This document shows positions 24,683-32,303 of a stretch of 64,000 nt of DNA, in pieces (position 1 is the first letter of the stretch; every line of letters begins with the position of its first letter). The stretch spans positions 1,862,501 to 1,926,500 of the forward strand of contig NZ_JASPFK010000001.1 in assembly GCF_036855935.1 (NCBI RefSeq), written 5' to 3'. The notes under the pieces are model-generated. The model was not told the origin of the DNA and did not search any database. It worked only from the letters and a program-made list of their open reading frames with translations. The DNA comes from Sphingomonas sp. LR60 (lineage in GTDB: Bacteria > Pseudomonadota > Alphaproteobacteria > Sphingomonadales > Sphingomonadaceae). The position numbers and the translations under genes were made by a program.

Positions 24683-26191
24683 CTATCTCTTGAACTTGAA
24701 CCCGCCGGGGCCACCCGGAAGGTTACCGGGTAGACCGGGCAGCCCCGGACCACCGCCCGGACCGCCCAGCTTGCCCATCATGTCGCCCATGTCGGCGCCC
24801 CCGATGGCATTGCCGAGACCACCCAGGCCGCCCTTGCCGAGCATCGCCATCATGCCCTTCAGGCCGCCCATCTTCTTGATCTTCTTCATGGCGGTCGACA
24901 TTTCTTGATGCATCTTCAGGAGCTTGTTGACCTCCTGCACCGTGGTGCCGGAACCCTTGGCGATGCGGATCTTGCGCTTGGCGTTGATCAGCTCGGGCTT
25001 GGCGCGCTCCTTGACGGTCATCGACCCGATCATCGCGTCGAGATGCACCAGCATCTTGTCGCTGCCCGACGTCGCGTCCATCGCGGCCTGCGCCTTCTTC
25101 ATCCCCGGCAGCATCCCGGCCAGCGCGCCCAGCCCGCCCATGCGCTTCATCTGCGCAAGCTGGCTGCGCAGGTCGTTCATGTCGAACTGGCCCTTGGCGA
25201 GCCGGTTCGCCATCCGCTCGGCGTCTTCCTGCTGGATCGACTCCGCCGCGCGCTCGACCAGCGAGACGACGTCGCCCATCCCCAGGATACGACCCGCGAC
25301 CCGCGATGGGTGAAACGCCTCCAGCGCGTCGAGCTTTTCGCCGACACCCGCGAACTTGATCGGCTTGCCGGTGACCGCACGCATCGACAGCGCCGCACCA
25401 CCACGCGCGTCGCCGTCCATGCGGGTCAGCACGACACCGGTCAGCGGTACCTGCTCCGAGAAGTTGGTCGCGACGTTGACGGCATCCTGACCGGTCAGCG
25501 AGTCGACGACCAGCAGGATTTCCTGCGGCTTTGCGACGTCGGCGACCGCCTTCATCTCGTCCATCAACGCCTGGTCGACGTGCAGACGACCCGCGGTGTC
25601 GAGCATCAGCACGTCGAAGCCCTGCAGCTTCGCGGCCTGCACCGCGCGGCGCGCGATCTCGACCGGCTGCTGCCCGGCGATGATCGGCAGCGTCGCGACC
25701 TCGACCTGCGTGCCGAGCGTCGCCAACTGCTCCTGCGCCGCCGGGCGATTGACGTCGAGCGACGCCATCAACACCTTCTTCGCGGTGCGACCGGTCATCG
25801 ATCCGGTCGACAGCCGCTTGGCGATCTTGGCGGTGGTGGTGGTCTTGCCCGAACCTTGCAGGCCGACCATCATCACGATCGCGGGCGGCGTCACTGCGAG
25901 GTTCAGCTCGGCGCCCTCGGGATCGTCACCGCCTAGCATCCGCACGAGCGCGTCGTTGACGATCTTGACGACCTGCTGCCCCGGCGTGACCGAGCGGAGC
26001 ACGTTCTGCCCGATCGCCTCTTCGGTGACCTCGTCGACGAACTGCCGTGCGACCGGCAGCGCGACGTCGGCCTCGAGCAGCGCGACGCGCACCTCGCGCA
26101 TCGCCTGACGCACGTCGGCTTCGGTGAGCGCACCACGCCCCCGCAGCCGGTCGAAGACGCCGCCAAGACGATCGCTGAGGCTATCGAACAT
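24683..26191 (-). CDS. ffh: signal recognition particle protein Ffh
   Basis: This 502-residue SRP54 GTPase binds 4.5S RNA and targets membrane proteins co-translationally to FtsY. It has the N domain (MFDSLSDRLGGVFDRL), the G domain with G1 GLQGSGKTT, G3 DTAGRLH and G4 TRMDGDARGG, and the Met-rich M domain with MKRMGGLGALAGMLPGM. The tail is an unusual Gly/Pro/Met run ending FKFKR. I take the ATG at 26191, which gives the standard N-terminus; the frame is open to 26563. Confidence 0.97.
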   Translation of the reverse strand: MFDSLSDRLGGVFDRLRGRGALTEADVRQAMREVRVALLEADVALPVARQFVDEVTEEAIGQNVLRSVTPGQQVVKIVNDALVRMLGGDDPEGAELNLAVTPPAIVMMVGLQGSGKTTTTAKIAKRLSTGSMTGRTAKKVLMASLDVNRPAAQEQLATLGTQVEVATLPIIAGQQPVEIARRAVQAAKLQGFDVLMLDTAGRLHVDQALMDEMKAVADVAKPQEILLVVDSLTGQDAVNVATNFSEQVPLTGVVLTRMDGDARGGAALSMRAVTGKPIKFAGVGEKLDALEAFHPSRVAGRILGMGDVVSLVERAAESIQQEDAERMANRLAKGQFDMNDLRSQLAQMKRMGGLGALAGMLPGMKKAQAAMDATSGSDKMLVHLDAMIGSMTVKERAKPELINAKRKIRIAKGSGTTVQEVNKLLKMHQEMSTAMKKIKKMGGLKGMMAMLGKGGLGGLGNAIGGADMGDMMGKLGGPGGGPGLPGLPGNLPGGPGGFKFKR

Positions 26192-26364
26192 CGAAACTCC
26201 TTTCATCCGCCACGAAACGCAAAATACGCCGGCGGGCGAAACCTCGCCGGCCAGCGTGCGCCACAAGAGCGCTTGATCCTTGCGTCCCTCAACGGAACTT
26301 GGGTTCGCCGATAGCCGAAAGCTGCAGGGGAGGCAAGTTTGTTCGGACCTTACTCTCCGCCTCC

Positions 26365-26462
26365 CCGTCATCCCCGCGAAGGCGGGGATACAGACGCGCA
26401 GGTCCGTCGATAGAAGCGCGACGTCCGAGGTTCTGGATTCCCGCCGTCGCGGGAATGACGGG
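26365..26462. repeat. intergenic mirror repeat, family C
   Basis: Arms CCGTCATCCCCGCGAAGGCG and GCGGGAATGACGG flank the family centre (CAGACGCGCAGG...GATAGAAGCGCG). Other copies lie at 39350 and 52473. It abuts the end of the DUF924 gene. The remaining 170 bp towards ffh hold only the ffh leader region. Confidence 0.75.
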
Positions 26463-26465
26463 AGG

Positions 26466-27020
26466 CTACCAACCCCCACCCGCCTCCAGATACACCCGCT
26501 CCGCCGCCGTCGTCTCGCGCCCCAGCGCCGCATTGCGTGCCGGAAACCGTCCGAACCGCGCAATCACCTCGGCATGGTCCCGCGCAAACCTCGCATTCTC
26601 CTCAATCCCCAACGCCTCGAACATCGCGACGCTCTTTGCCTGCCCCTCCGCATCCTCGGCGTGCATCAGCGGCATGTAGAGGAACACCCGCTCCTCCTTC
26701 GACAAGTCCGCGTCCCATCCGCGCGCAATCGCCAGTTCGGTCAGCTCGCGTGCCAGAGGGTCGGCCCTGAACGCCTCGGCCTTCCCCCGGAACAGGTTGC
26801 GCGAAAACTGGTCGAGCACGATCACCGCCGCCAGCACCGTGCGCGGATCGTCCCGCCACGCGGCGGCACCGCTCGTCAGCACCCGCTCACGCAACGCCCC
26901 AAACCGAACGCGGATCGCTGCGTCGCGCGCATCGTCCTTCGCAAATTGCTGCTCGGTGGTCAGCGCGAACCAGAAGTCGTGCACTTCGCGCGCCGCGGAG
27001 TCGACTTCGCCCTTCGTCAT
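26466..27020 (-). CDS. DUF924 family protein
   Basis: This 184-residue helical protein matches the DUF924 (YPO1363-like, TPR-like) pattern: VHDFWFAL near the N-terminus, VIVLDQFSRNLFRG, ADPLARELTELAI and VFLYMPLMHAED. It is cytosolic with no known activity. The ATG at 27020 is preferred; an in-frame ATG at 27038 would overlap the divergent mtaB start codon. Confidence 0.88.
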   Translation of the reverse strand: MTKGEVDSAAREVHDFWFALTTEQQFAKDDARDAAIRVRFGALRERVLTSGAAAWRDDPRTVLAAVIVLDQFSRNLFRGKAEAFRADPLARELTELAIARGWDADLSKEERVFLYMPLMHAEDAEGQAKSVAMFEALGIEENARFARDHAEVIARFGRFPARNAALGRETTAAERVYLEAGGGW

Positions 27021-27036
27021 AACTAGATCGCCCGCC

Positions 27037-28215
27037 ATGTCCTTCTCCACCCAGCCAGAGGTCGTGACGCTCGGCTGCCGCCTCAACATCGCCGAAAGCG
27101 CGGCGATCCGCCAGATGGCGGGTCGTGGGCAGGTGGTGGTGAACGGCTGCGGCGTCACCAATCAGGCGATGAAGGAAACGCGCGCCGCGATCCGCCGGCT
27201 GCGCCGCGCGCGTCCCGATGCCGAGCTGATCGTCACCGGCTGCGCCTCCGAGATGGACCGCGACGGCTTCGCGGCGATGCCCGAGGTCGACCGCGTGATC
27301 GGCAACGCCGCCAAGCTGCTGCCCGCCACCTGGGGCGCGCGCCCGAACGCGCCGCGCGCGATCCCGCAGACCCGCGCCTTCGTCGGCGTCCAGAACGGCT
27401 GCGACCATCACTGCACCTTCTGCGCGATCCCGCAGGGCCGCGGCCGTAACCGCGCCGAGCCGATCGCGGCGGTGATCCCGCAGATCGCCGCGCTGGTAGA
27501 AAACGGGCAGCGCGAGGTGGTGCTGAGCGGGGTCGATCTCGCTAGCTACGACGATCGCGGCGCAGGACTGGGCGCACTGGTCGAGCGCCTGCTCGCCGAG
27601 GTGCCGGCGCTCGAACGCCTGCGTCTCTCCTCGCTCGATCCCGCCGCGATCGACGACCAGCTGCTCGCGCTGCTCACGCAGGAGCCGCGCGTAATGCCGC
27701 ACGTTCACTTGTCCGTGCAGGCCGGCGACGATATGATCCTGAAGCGGATGCGCCGCCGCCACACACGCCTCGACGTGCTGCGGCTGGTCGAGCGGCTCAA
27801 GGCGGCGCGCGACGTCGCGATCGGTGCCGACCTGATCGCGGGCTTCCCGACCGAGGACGACGCAATGTTCGCCAACACGCTGGCGCTGATCGACGACGCC
27901 GACATCACCCACGCCCATGTCTTCCCTTACTCGCCGCGCGCCGGCACGCCCGCGGCGCGGATGCCGCCGGTCGCCCCCGCCACCGCTCGCGACCGGGCCG
28001 CGCACCTGCGCGCCGCCGCTGCCGCGCGCCTCGCCCATCGCCTCGCCGCGCAGGTCGGCACCGTCCAGCCGGTGCTGGTCGAGAAGCCCGGCGACCGCGG
28101 CCACGCGCCCGATTTCACCGCGGTGCGCCTGCCCGCGCCCTCTCCCATTGGCGGCATCGTCGCGGTGACGATCACCGCCGCCGCCTCCGACCATCTGACC
28201 GGAATCATCGCATGA
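27037..28215 (+). CDS. mtaB: tRNA-t6A methylthiotransferase MtaB-like radical SAM enzyme
   Basis: This 392-residue methylthiotransferase converts t6A37 to ms2t6A37 in tRNAs. It has the UPF0004 domain with cysteines at 14, 38 and 69 (TLGCRLN, VNGCGVTN, VTGCASE) for one Fe-S cluster. The radical SAM motif C122-x3-C126-x2-C129 is in GCDHHCTFCAIPQGRGRNR. The VHLSVQAGDD and IGADLIAGFPTE blocks follow. The TRAM region is short. The stop overlaps the ftsY ATG by 4 nt. mtaB-ftsY-yciB form a coupled operon. Confidence 0.93.
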   Translation: MSFSTQPEVVTLGCRLNIAESAAIRQMAGRGQVVVNGCGVTNQAMKETRAAIRRLRRARPDAELIVTGCASEMDRDGFAAMPEVDRVIGNAAKLLPATWGARPNAPRAIPQTRAFVGVQNGCDHHCTFCAIPQGRGRNRAEPIAAVIPQIAALVENGQREVVLSGVDLASYDDRGAGLGALVERLLAEVPALERLRLSSLDPAAIDDQLLALLTQEPRVMPHVHLSVQAGDDMILKRMRRRHTRLDVLRLVERLKAARDVAIGADLIAGFPTEDDAMFANTLALIDDADITHAHVFPYSPRAGTPAARMPPVAPATARDRAAHLRAAAAARLAHRLAAQVGTVQPVLVEKPGDRGHAPDFTAVRLPAPSPIGGIVAVTITAAASDHLTGIIA

Positions 28216-29144
28216 GCACGAGCTGGCACGACAAGCTGCTGGGCGGTTTCCGCCGCACCTCCGACCGGTTGGTCGGCAACCTCGCCGGTCTCGGCGGCGC
28301 GCGGCTCGACGAGGAAACGCTCGACATCGTCGAGGAAGCGCTGATCGCGTCCGACCTCGGCCCCGCCACCGCCGCCAAGGTCCGCGACCGGCTGGCCGAA
28401 GGCACGTTCGAGCGCAACATGGAGGAACTCGGCATCCGGCTCGTCGTCGCCGAGGAGGTCGAGAAGGTGCTGCGCGACGTCGCAAAGCCGATCGGCATCG
28501 ACGCCTTCCCGCGCCCGCAGGTGATCCTGGTGATCGGCGTCAACGGCTCGGGCAAGACCACCACGATCGCCAAGCTGGCCCACCTGTTCCTCGAACAGGA
28601 TTATGCGGTCATGCTGGCGGCGGGCGACACGTTCCGCGCCGCCGCAATCGGCCAGCTCAAGACCTGGGCGGAGCGGATCGGCGTGCCGATCGTCACCGGC
28701 CCCGAAGGTGGCGACGCCGCCGGCATCGTCTGGGACGCGGTGAAGCAGGCGACCGCGATCGGCACCGACGTGCTGATCGTCGACACCGCCGGCCGGCTCC
28801 AGAACAAGCGCGAGCTGATGGACGAGCTGGCAAAGATCCGCCGCGTGCTCGGCCGCCTCAACCCCGCCGCGCCGCACGACGTGCTGCTCGTGCTCGACGC
28901 CACGACCGGCCAGAATGCGCTCAGCCAGATCGAGGTGTTCAAGGAAGTCGCCGGCGTCACCGGCCTGGTCATGACCAAGCTCGACGGCACCGCGCGCGGC
29001 GGCGTGCTGGTCGCGGCGGCGGAACGCTATGGTCTGCCGATCCATGCGATCGGCGTCGGCGAGCAGATGGACGACCTGCGCCCGTTCGACGCGCATGAGG
29101 TCAGCCGGATCATCGCCGGCATCGATGGGGGCAAGCAACGATGA
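28212..29144 (+). CDS. ftsY: signal recognition particle receptor FtsY
   Basis: This 310-residue SRP receptor GTPase docks Ffh-ribosome complexes at the inner membrane. The N domain starts at residue 1 without the long acidic A domain of E. coli, as is usual in alphaproteobacteria. The G domain shows GVNGSGKTTT (G1), AAGDTFRAAAIGQL (I-box/G2), DTAGRLQNK (G3), and TKLDGTARGG (G4). It overlaps both mtaB and yciB by 4 nt. Confidence 0.97.
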   Translation: MSTSWHDKLLGGFRRTSDRLVGNLAGLGGARLDEETLDIVEEALIASDLGPATAAKVRDRLAEGTFERNMEELGIRLVVAEEVEKVLRDVAKPIGIDAFPRPQVILVIGVNGSGKTTTIAKLAHLFLEQDYAVMLAAGDTFRAAAIGQLKTWAERIGVPIVTGPEGGDAAGIVWDAVKQATAIGTDVLIVDTAGRLQNKRELMDELAKIRRVLGRLNPAAPHDVLLVLDATTGQNALSQIEVFKEVAGVTGLVMTKLDGTARGGVLVAAAERYGLPIHAIGVGEQMDDLRPFDAHEVSRIIAGIDGGKQR

Positions 29145-29845
29145 GCACGCCGCAGAACGAAGGTCATGGCGGCATCCGCGCGCTGGTCGATTACGGCCCG
29201 CTCGCCTTGTTCTTCGCCGCCAACTTCCTCGTCCCCGCAGAGGTCGCGCGCGGGATCATCGCGCATTTCACCCCGATGCTCTCGACGCTCAAGCAGGTCG
29301 AGGCGCTGCTGCTCGCGCGCGTGATCCTCGCCACCGCGGTGTTCGTCGTCGCCAGCATCGTCGCCTTGGTGATCGCACGCGTGAAGCTCGGCCGCGTGCC
29401 GCCGATGCTGCTGATCTCGGCGGGGCTGGTGATCGTGTTCGGCGGGCTGACGATGTATTTCCGCGACCCCCGCTTCATCCAGATGAAGCCGACGATCGTG
29501 TATGCCCTGCTCGCCGCGGTACTCGGCTTCGGGGTCGCCACCGGGCGGCCGTTGCTTCAGCAGTTGATGGGGAGCAGCTATCCCGGCCTGCGCGAGAGTG
29601 GCTGGCGGCGGCTGACGCTCAACTGGGTGTGGTTCTTCGTGATCATGGCGTTCCTCAACGAGGCGGTGTGGCGCGGCGCGGCGGTCGCGGTCGGCCCGCA
29701 GCGCGGCTGGGACCTGTGGGCGATCTACAAGGTATGGGTGGTGATCCCCGTGACGATGCTGTTCGCGATCGCCAACGTGCCGATGCTGATGCGCCACGGC
29801 CTGACGCTCGGCGACGACGCTCCGCCGGTTCCGCCGGAGGGGTAA
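29141..29845 (+). CDS. yciB: YciB/IspZ family inner membrane protein
   Basis: This 234-residue protein has about six hydrophobic helices and belongs to the septation protein A / YciB family. The family motifs GPLALFFAANF near residue 19 and YFRDPRFIQMKPTIVYALLA are present, as is the C-terminal LNEAVWR with the following helix. It acts at the inner membrane in envelope integrity and septation, although its biochemical role is unsettled. It is the last gene of the mtaB-ftsY operon. Confidence 0.92.
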   Translation: MSTPQNEGHGGIRALVDYGPLALFFAANFLVPAEVARGIIAHFTPMLSTLKQVEALLLARVILATAVFVVASIVALVIARVKLGRVPPMLLISAGLVIVFGGLTMYFRDPRFIQMKPTIVYALLAAVLGFGVATGRPLLQQLMGSSYPGLRESGWRRLTLNWVWFFVIMAFLNEAVWRGAAVAVGPQRGWDLWAIYKVWVVIPVTMLFAIANVPMLMRHGLTLGDDAPPVPPEG

Positions 29846-29930
29846 CCCTCTCACCGACGCCCCTGCCTTGGTTCGTGGCGATGGACGTCAGCCCGGTCCC
29901 ATGATTCTGCTTATAGCGACCCAATATCGA

Positions 29931-29996
29931 CCGTTCGTCCTGAGCTTGTCGAAGGGCGTGTCCAGACACGCGCTTCGGCAAGCTCAGCACGAACGG
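29931..29996. repeat. intergenic mirror repeat, family B
   Basis: This is a 66-bp near-palindrome beginning CCGTTCGTCCTGAGCTTGTC and ending with the inverse (CAAGCTCAGCACGAACGG). It is the cleanest family B copy. It lies between convergent genes immediately before the stop of the sugar dehydrogenase. Confidence 0.8.
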
Positions 29997-30003
29997 CGGA
30001 AAA

Positions 30004-31332
30004 CTATCCCCGCGGCCTTGCTTGCCCCACCACCGCACTGGTCACCGCCGGCGTCACCCGCCACACCGTGTTCGACAGGTCGTCGGCGATGAACAACGCC
30101 CGGCGCGGTGCGTCGTAGAGCACCCCGACCGGACGCCCGCGCGCCTTGCCGTCCGCACCGATGAACCCCGTCACCAGATCGCGCGGCTCGCCGGCCGGGC
30201 GTCCACCCGCGAACGGCACCCACGTCACCTTGTAACCCGCCAGATCCTGCCGGTTCCAACTGCCATGTTCGCCGACGAACGCGCCCTCGCTGAACGCCCC
30301 GCCCCAGCCGCCGCCGGAGACGAACGACAGCCCCAGCGCCGCGACATGCGAGCCAAGCGCATAATCCGGCGCTACCGCGGTCGCGACCAGATCGGGCCGC
30401 CCCGGATGTGCCCGCGGATCGACGTTCCGGCCGTAGTAACTGTACGGCCAGCCATAGAAGGCGCCGTCCCGCACCTGCGTCAGATAATCGGGCACCAGCC
30501 GCGGCCCGAGTTCGTCGCGCTCGTTGACGACGCTCCACAAGGCATTGGTGGTCGGCTCGATCGCCAACGCGGTTGGGTTGCGGATGCCGGTCGCGATTGC
30601 TCGATGTGCGCCGGTCTGGCGGTCGATCTCCCACACCACCGCACGATCCTGCTCGACCTCCATCCCGCGCTCGCCGACGTTACTGTTCGAGCCGATCCCG
30701 ACATACAGCTTCGATCCATCCGCGCTCGCCGCCAGCGACTTGGTCCAGTGATGGTTGATCCGCGACGGCAACTTGGTCACCTCCGCGCCCGGCGTGGTGA
30801 TGCTGGTCGCACCCGGCACATAGGCGAAGCGCTTCAACCCGCCCTGCTCGGCGACGTACAGCTCGTTGCCGACCAGCGCCATGCCATATGGCGCGTCGAG
30901 CTTGTCGATGAAGGTGGTGCGCACCTCCGGCCGCCCGTCGCCATCGGCGTCGCGCAACAAGGTGATGCGGTCGCCGCCCTTCACGCTCGTCGTGCCGAGG
31001 CTCTTGATATAACCCGCGATCACGTCCTTGGGCCGCAGCTTCGGCGCGTGCCCACCCTTGCCCTCCGCGACCAGCAGGTCGCCGTTGGGCAGCACCAGCA
31101 TCTGCCGCGGCACCTTCAGGTCGGTCGCGACCGCCGTGATCGCGAACCCCTTCGGCACCGTCGGGCGCGTATCGCCCCAGCCGGTCGGCTTGGCGATCTT
31201 CATCGCGGGGATCAGCGAGGGTTGCTGGTCGGGCAATTGCGGGTTCGGCCCGGTCTGCCGGACGTCGCTCGGCTGGCTCCCGCACGCGGCGAGCAGCACC
31301 AGTGTGGCGAAGGTGGCGGCAACGCGGATCAT
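30004..31332 (-). CDS. PQQ-dependent sugar dehydrogenase-like lipoprotein (L-sorbosone dehydrogenase type)
   Basis: This 442-residue protein has a lipoprotein signal peptide (MIRVAATFATLVLLAACG, lipobox LAAC at 14-17) and a six-bladed beta-propeller of the GSDH/sorbosone dehydrogenase family. Blade motifs include VLPNGDLLVAEG, LDAPYGMALVGNELYVA, RINHHWTKSLA and GIRNPTALAIEP. The reaction would be periplasmic oxidation of a sugar or sugar aldehyde with PQQ. No PQQ synthesis genes are in the window. The ATG overlaps the DUF2231 stop by 4 nt. An upstream open frame to 31449 lies inside the neighbour. Confidence 0.9.
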   Translation of the reverse strand: MIRVAATFATLVLLAACGSQPSDVRQTGPNPQLPDQQPSLIPAMKIAKPTGWGDTRPTVPKGFAITAVATDLKVPRQMLVLPNGDLLVAEGKGGHAPKLRPKDVIAGYIKSLGTTSVKGGDRITLLRDADGDGRPEVRTTFIDKLDAPYGMALVGNELYVAEQGGLKRFAYVPGATSITTPGAEVTKLPSRINHHWTKSLAASADGSKLYVGIGSNSNVGERGMEVEQDRAVVWEIDRQTGAHRAIATGIRNPTALAIEPTTNALWSVVNERDELGPRLVPDYLTQVRDGAFYGWPYSYYGRNVDPRAHPGRPDLVATAVAPDYALGSHVAALGLSFVSGGGWGGAFSEGAFVGEHGSWNRQDLAGYKVTWVPFAGGRPAGEPRDLVTGFIGADGKARGRPVGVLYDAPRRALFIADDLSNTVWRVTPAVTSAVVGQARPRG

Positions 31333-31751
31333 CGCACCATCTCCCGCACGACGACGCGGCGGCTGCCTAGCGCCAGCCACCCCGCCACGAGCACCGCAGC
31401 ATTCGACACCAGCGACAGCAGCAGCCCGCCGATCCCGACCGACACCCACGCGTCCTGACTATGCTGGAAGGCGTTGACCAGCCCCGCAACCCACGCCAGC
31501 CCGAGCAGCAGTGGATACAGCCACGTTGTACGCCGCCGCAGCGCCGCGAACACGCTCAATGCCAGCGCCGGTGCTCCGAACACCAGCGCGCCGGTGATCG
31601 CCCAGGCCGCCATGTTCGACCATTGTATCTCGGCACTGCCCAGATAGGTCACATCCGCAGCCAGCGCGGCGGGGAATAGCGCTATCGGAAAGGCGAGCAA
31701 GATGCCGTGAAGCGGATGAATACGCCACGGCGCGGCGGTGGGTGCGAGCAT
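31329..31751 (-). CDS. DUF2231 domain membrane protein
   Basis: This 140-residue inner-membrane protein has four hydrophobic helices. It shows the DUF2231 opening, RIHPLHGILLAFPIALFPAA, with the conserved HP.H motif, and a later LVNAFQHSQDAW. Its role is unknown. DUF2231 proteins often sit next to PQQ or c-type-cytochrome sugar dehydrogenases, as here, and may link them to the respiratory chain (inference). It is translationally coupled to the dehydrogenase. I use the ATG at 31751; the frame extends upstream into repeat DNA. Confidence 0.87.
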   Translation of the reverse strand: MLAPTAAPWRIHPLHGILLAFPIALFPAALAADVTYLGSAEIQWSNMAAWAITGALVFGAPALALSVFAALRRRTTWLYPLLLGLAWVAGLVNAFQHSQDAWVSVGIGGLLLSLVSNAAVLVAGWLALGSRRVVVREMVR

Positions 31752-31857
31752 GAAGATCTCCGCACGCCCGAACGCGGGCGCTCGGAACGACAATGATTTC
31801 AGCCCCGCATGGTTGCCCAAGCGCACGCACCAGCATACGCCCCGCCTTATACCGCTG

Positions 31858-31922
31858 ATGCTGACCCCGTCGAAGCACTCGCCGCCTGACACGCCCTTCG
31901 ACAAGCTCAGGGCGAACGGCTG
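31858..31922. repeat. family B repeat, copy with degraded left arm
   Basis: GCTGACCCCGTCGAAGCACT pairs imperfectly with CGACAAGCTCAGGGCGAAC. The centre is CTGACACGCC. It lies in the repeat-rich region upstream of DUF2231. Confidence 0.65.
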
Positions 31923-31943
31923 AAGCGCATGCCTCTCCCCACT

Positions 31944-32015
31944 CACACTGCTCGTGTTGAGATTGTCGAAGCACTTGCGCGTGACACGCCCTTGGACAGG
32001 CTCAGGGCGAACGGC
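31944..32015. repeat. family B repeat
   Basis: The arms CTCGTGTTGAGATTGTCGAA and GGACAGGCTCAGGGCGAAC flank the centre CACTTGCGCGTGACACGCCC. It lies about 20 bp after the previous copy in the same orientation. Confidence 0.65.
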
Positions 32016-32040
32016 TCATGCACAAGCACCGCCCCACCCA

Positions 32041-32070
32041 CACCGTTCGTGCTGAGCTTGTCGAAGCAGG
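32041..32070. repeat. half copy of repeat family B
   Basis: Only the left arm is present (ACCGTTCGTGCTGAGCTTGT then CGAAGCAGGG). The expected right arm is missing, so it is a truncated element. Confidence 0.55.
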
Positions 32071-32142
32071 GACCACATAACGACCGCCCGTCGCCAAGCC
32101 AAAGGTAAACGAACCCTACGATCGCGAACACTCCTCAGGCTA

Positions 32143-32303
32143 GCGTGTGATCCATCAACTCTGACGTGTACCCCGGCGAAGGCCGGGGCCCAGCTGGGGG
32201 ACGCTATTGATGTGCGTCGCTTCATCCCCCGGCCTTCCCAAATGGGCCCCGGCCTTCGCCGGGGTACGAAGAGGGATGGTTCAAGTCAGCTGGATCAAAC
32301 CCT
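32143..32303. repeat. intergenic mirror repeat, family A
   Basis: This 161-bp copy closely resembles the one at 4664, with outer GATCCATC/GGATC ends and GTACCCCGGCGAAGG hairpin arms. A small extra hairpin occupies the centre. Its right end runs into the stop codon of the TonB receptor gene (minus strand TAG at 32302-32304). Confidence 0.75.

Larger units (their letters stand above)
31752..32301. other. 550-bp gene-free region packed with mirror repeats
   Basis: No gene is supported here. Two full family B elements, one half copy and one family A element cover most of it, with short unique spacers between. ORFs called here read through repeat sequence and look artefactual. Confidence 0.75.

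Noticed and set aside
30022..31458. 478-codon plus-strand ORF opposite the sugar dehydrogenase
   Set aside because: The minus-strand gene has a lipobox and propeller motifs; the plus frame is low-complexity Arg/His sequence.
31752..31946. N-terminal extension of the DUF2231 protein
   Set aside because: It is encoded largely by family B repeat sequence and lacks a ribosome site; the ATG at 31751 starts the conserved region.
31850..32070. Tandem family B repeats considered as a CRISPR array
   Set aside because: The units are long inverted repeats with irregular spacing and divergent copies, not short identical direct repeats with uniform spacers.
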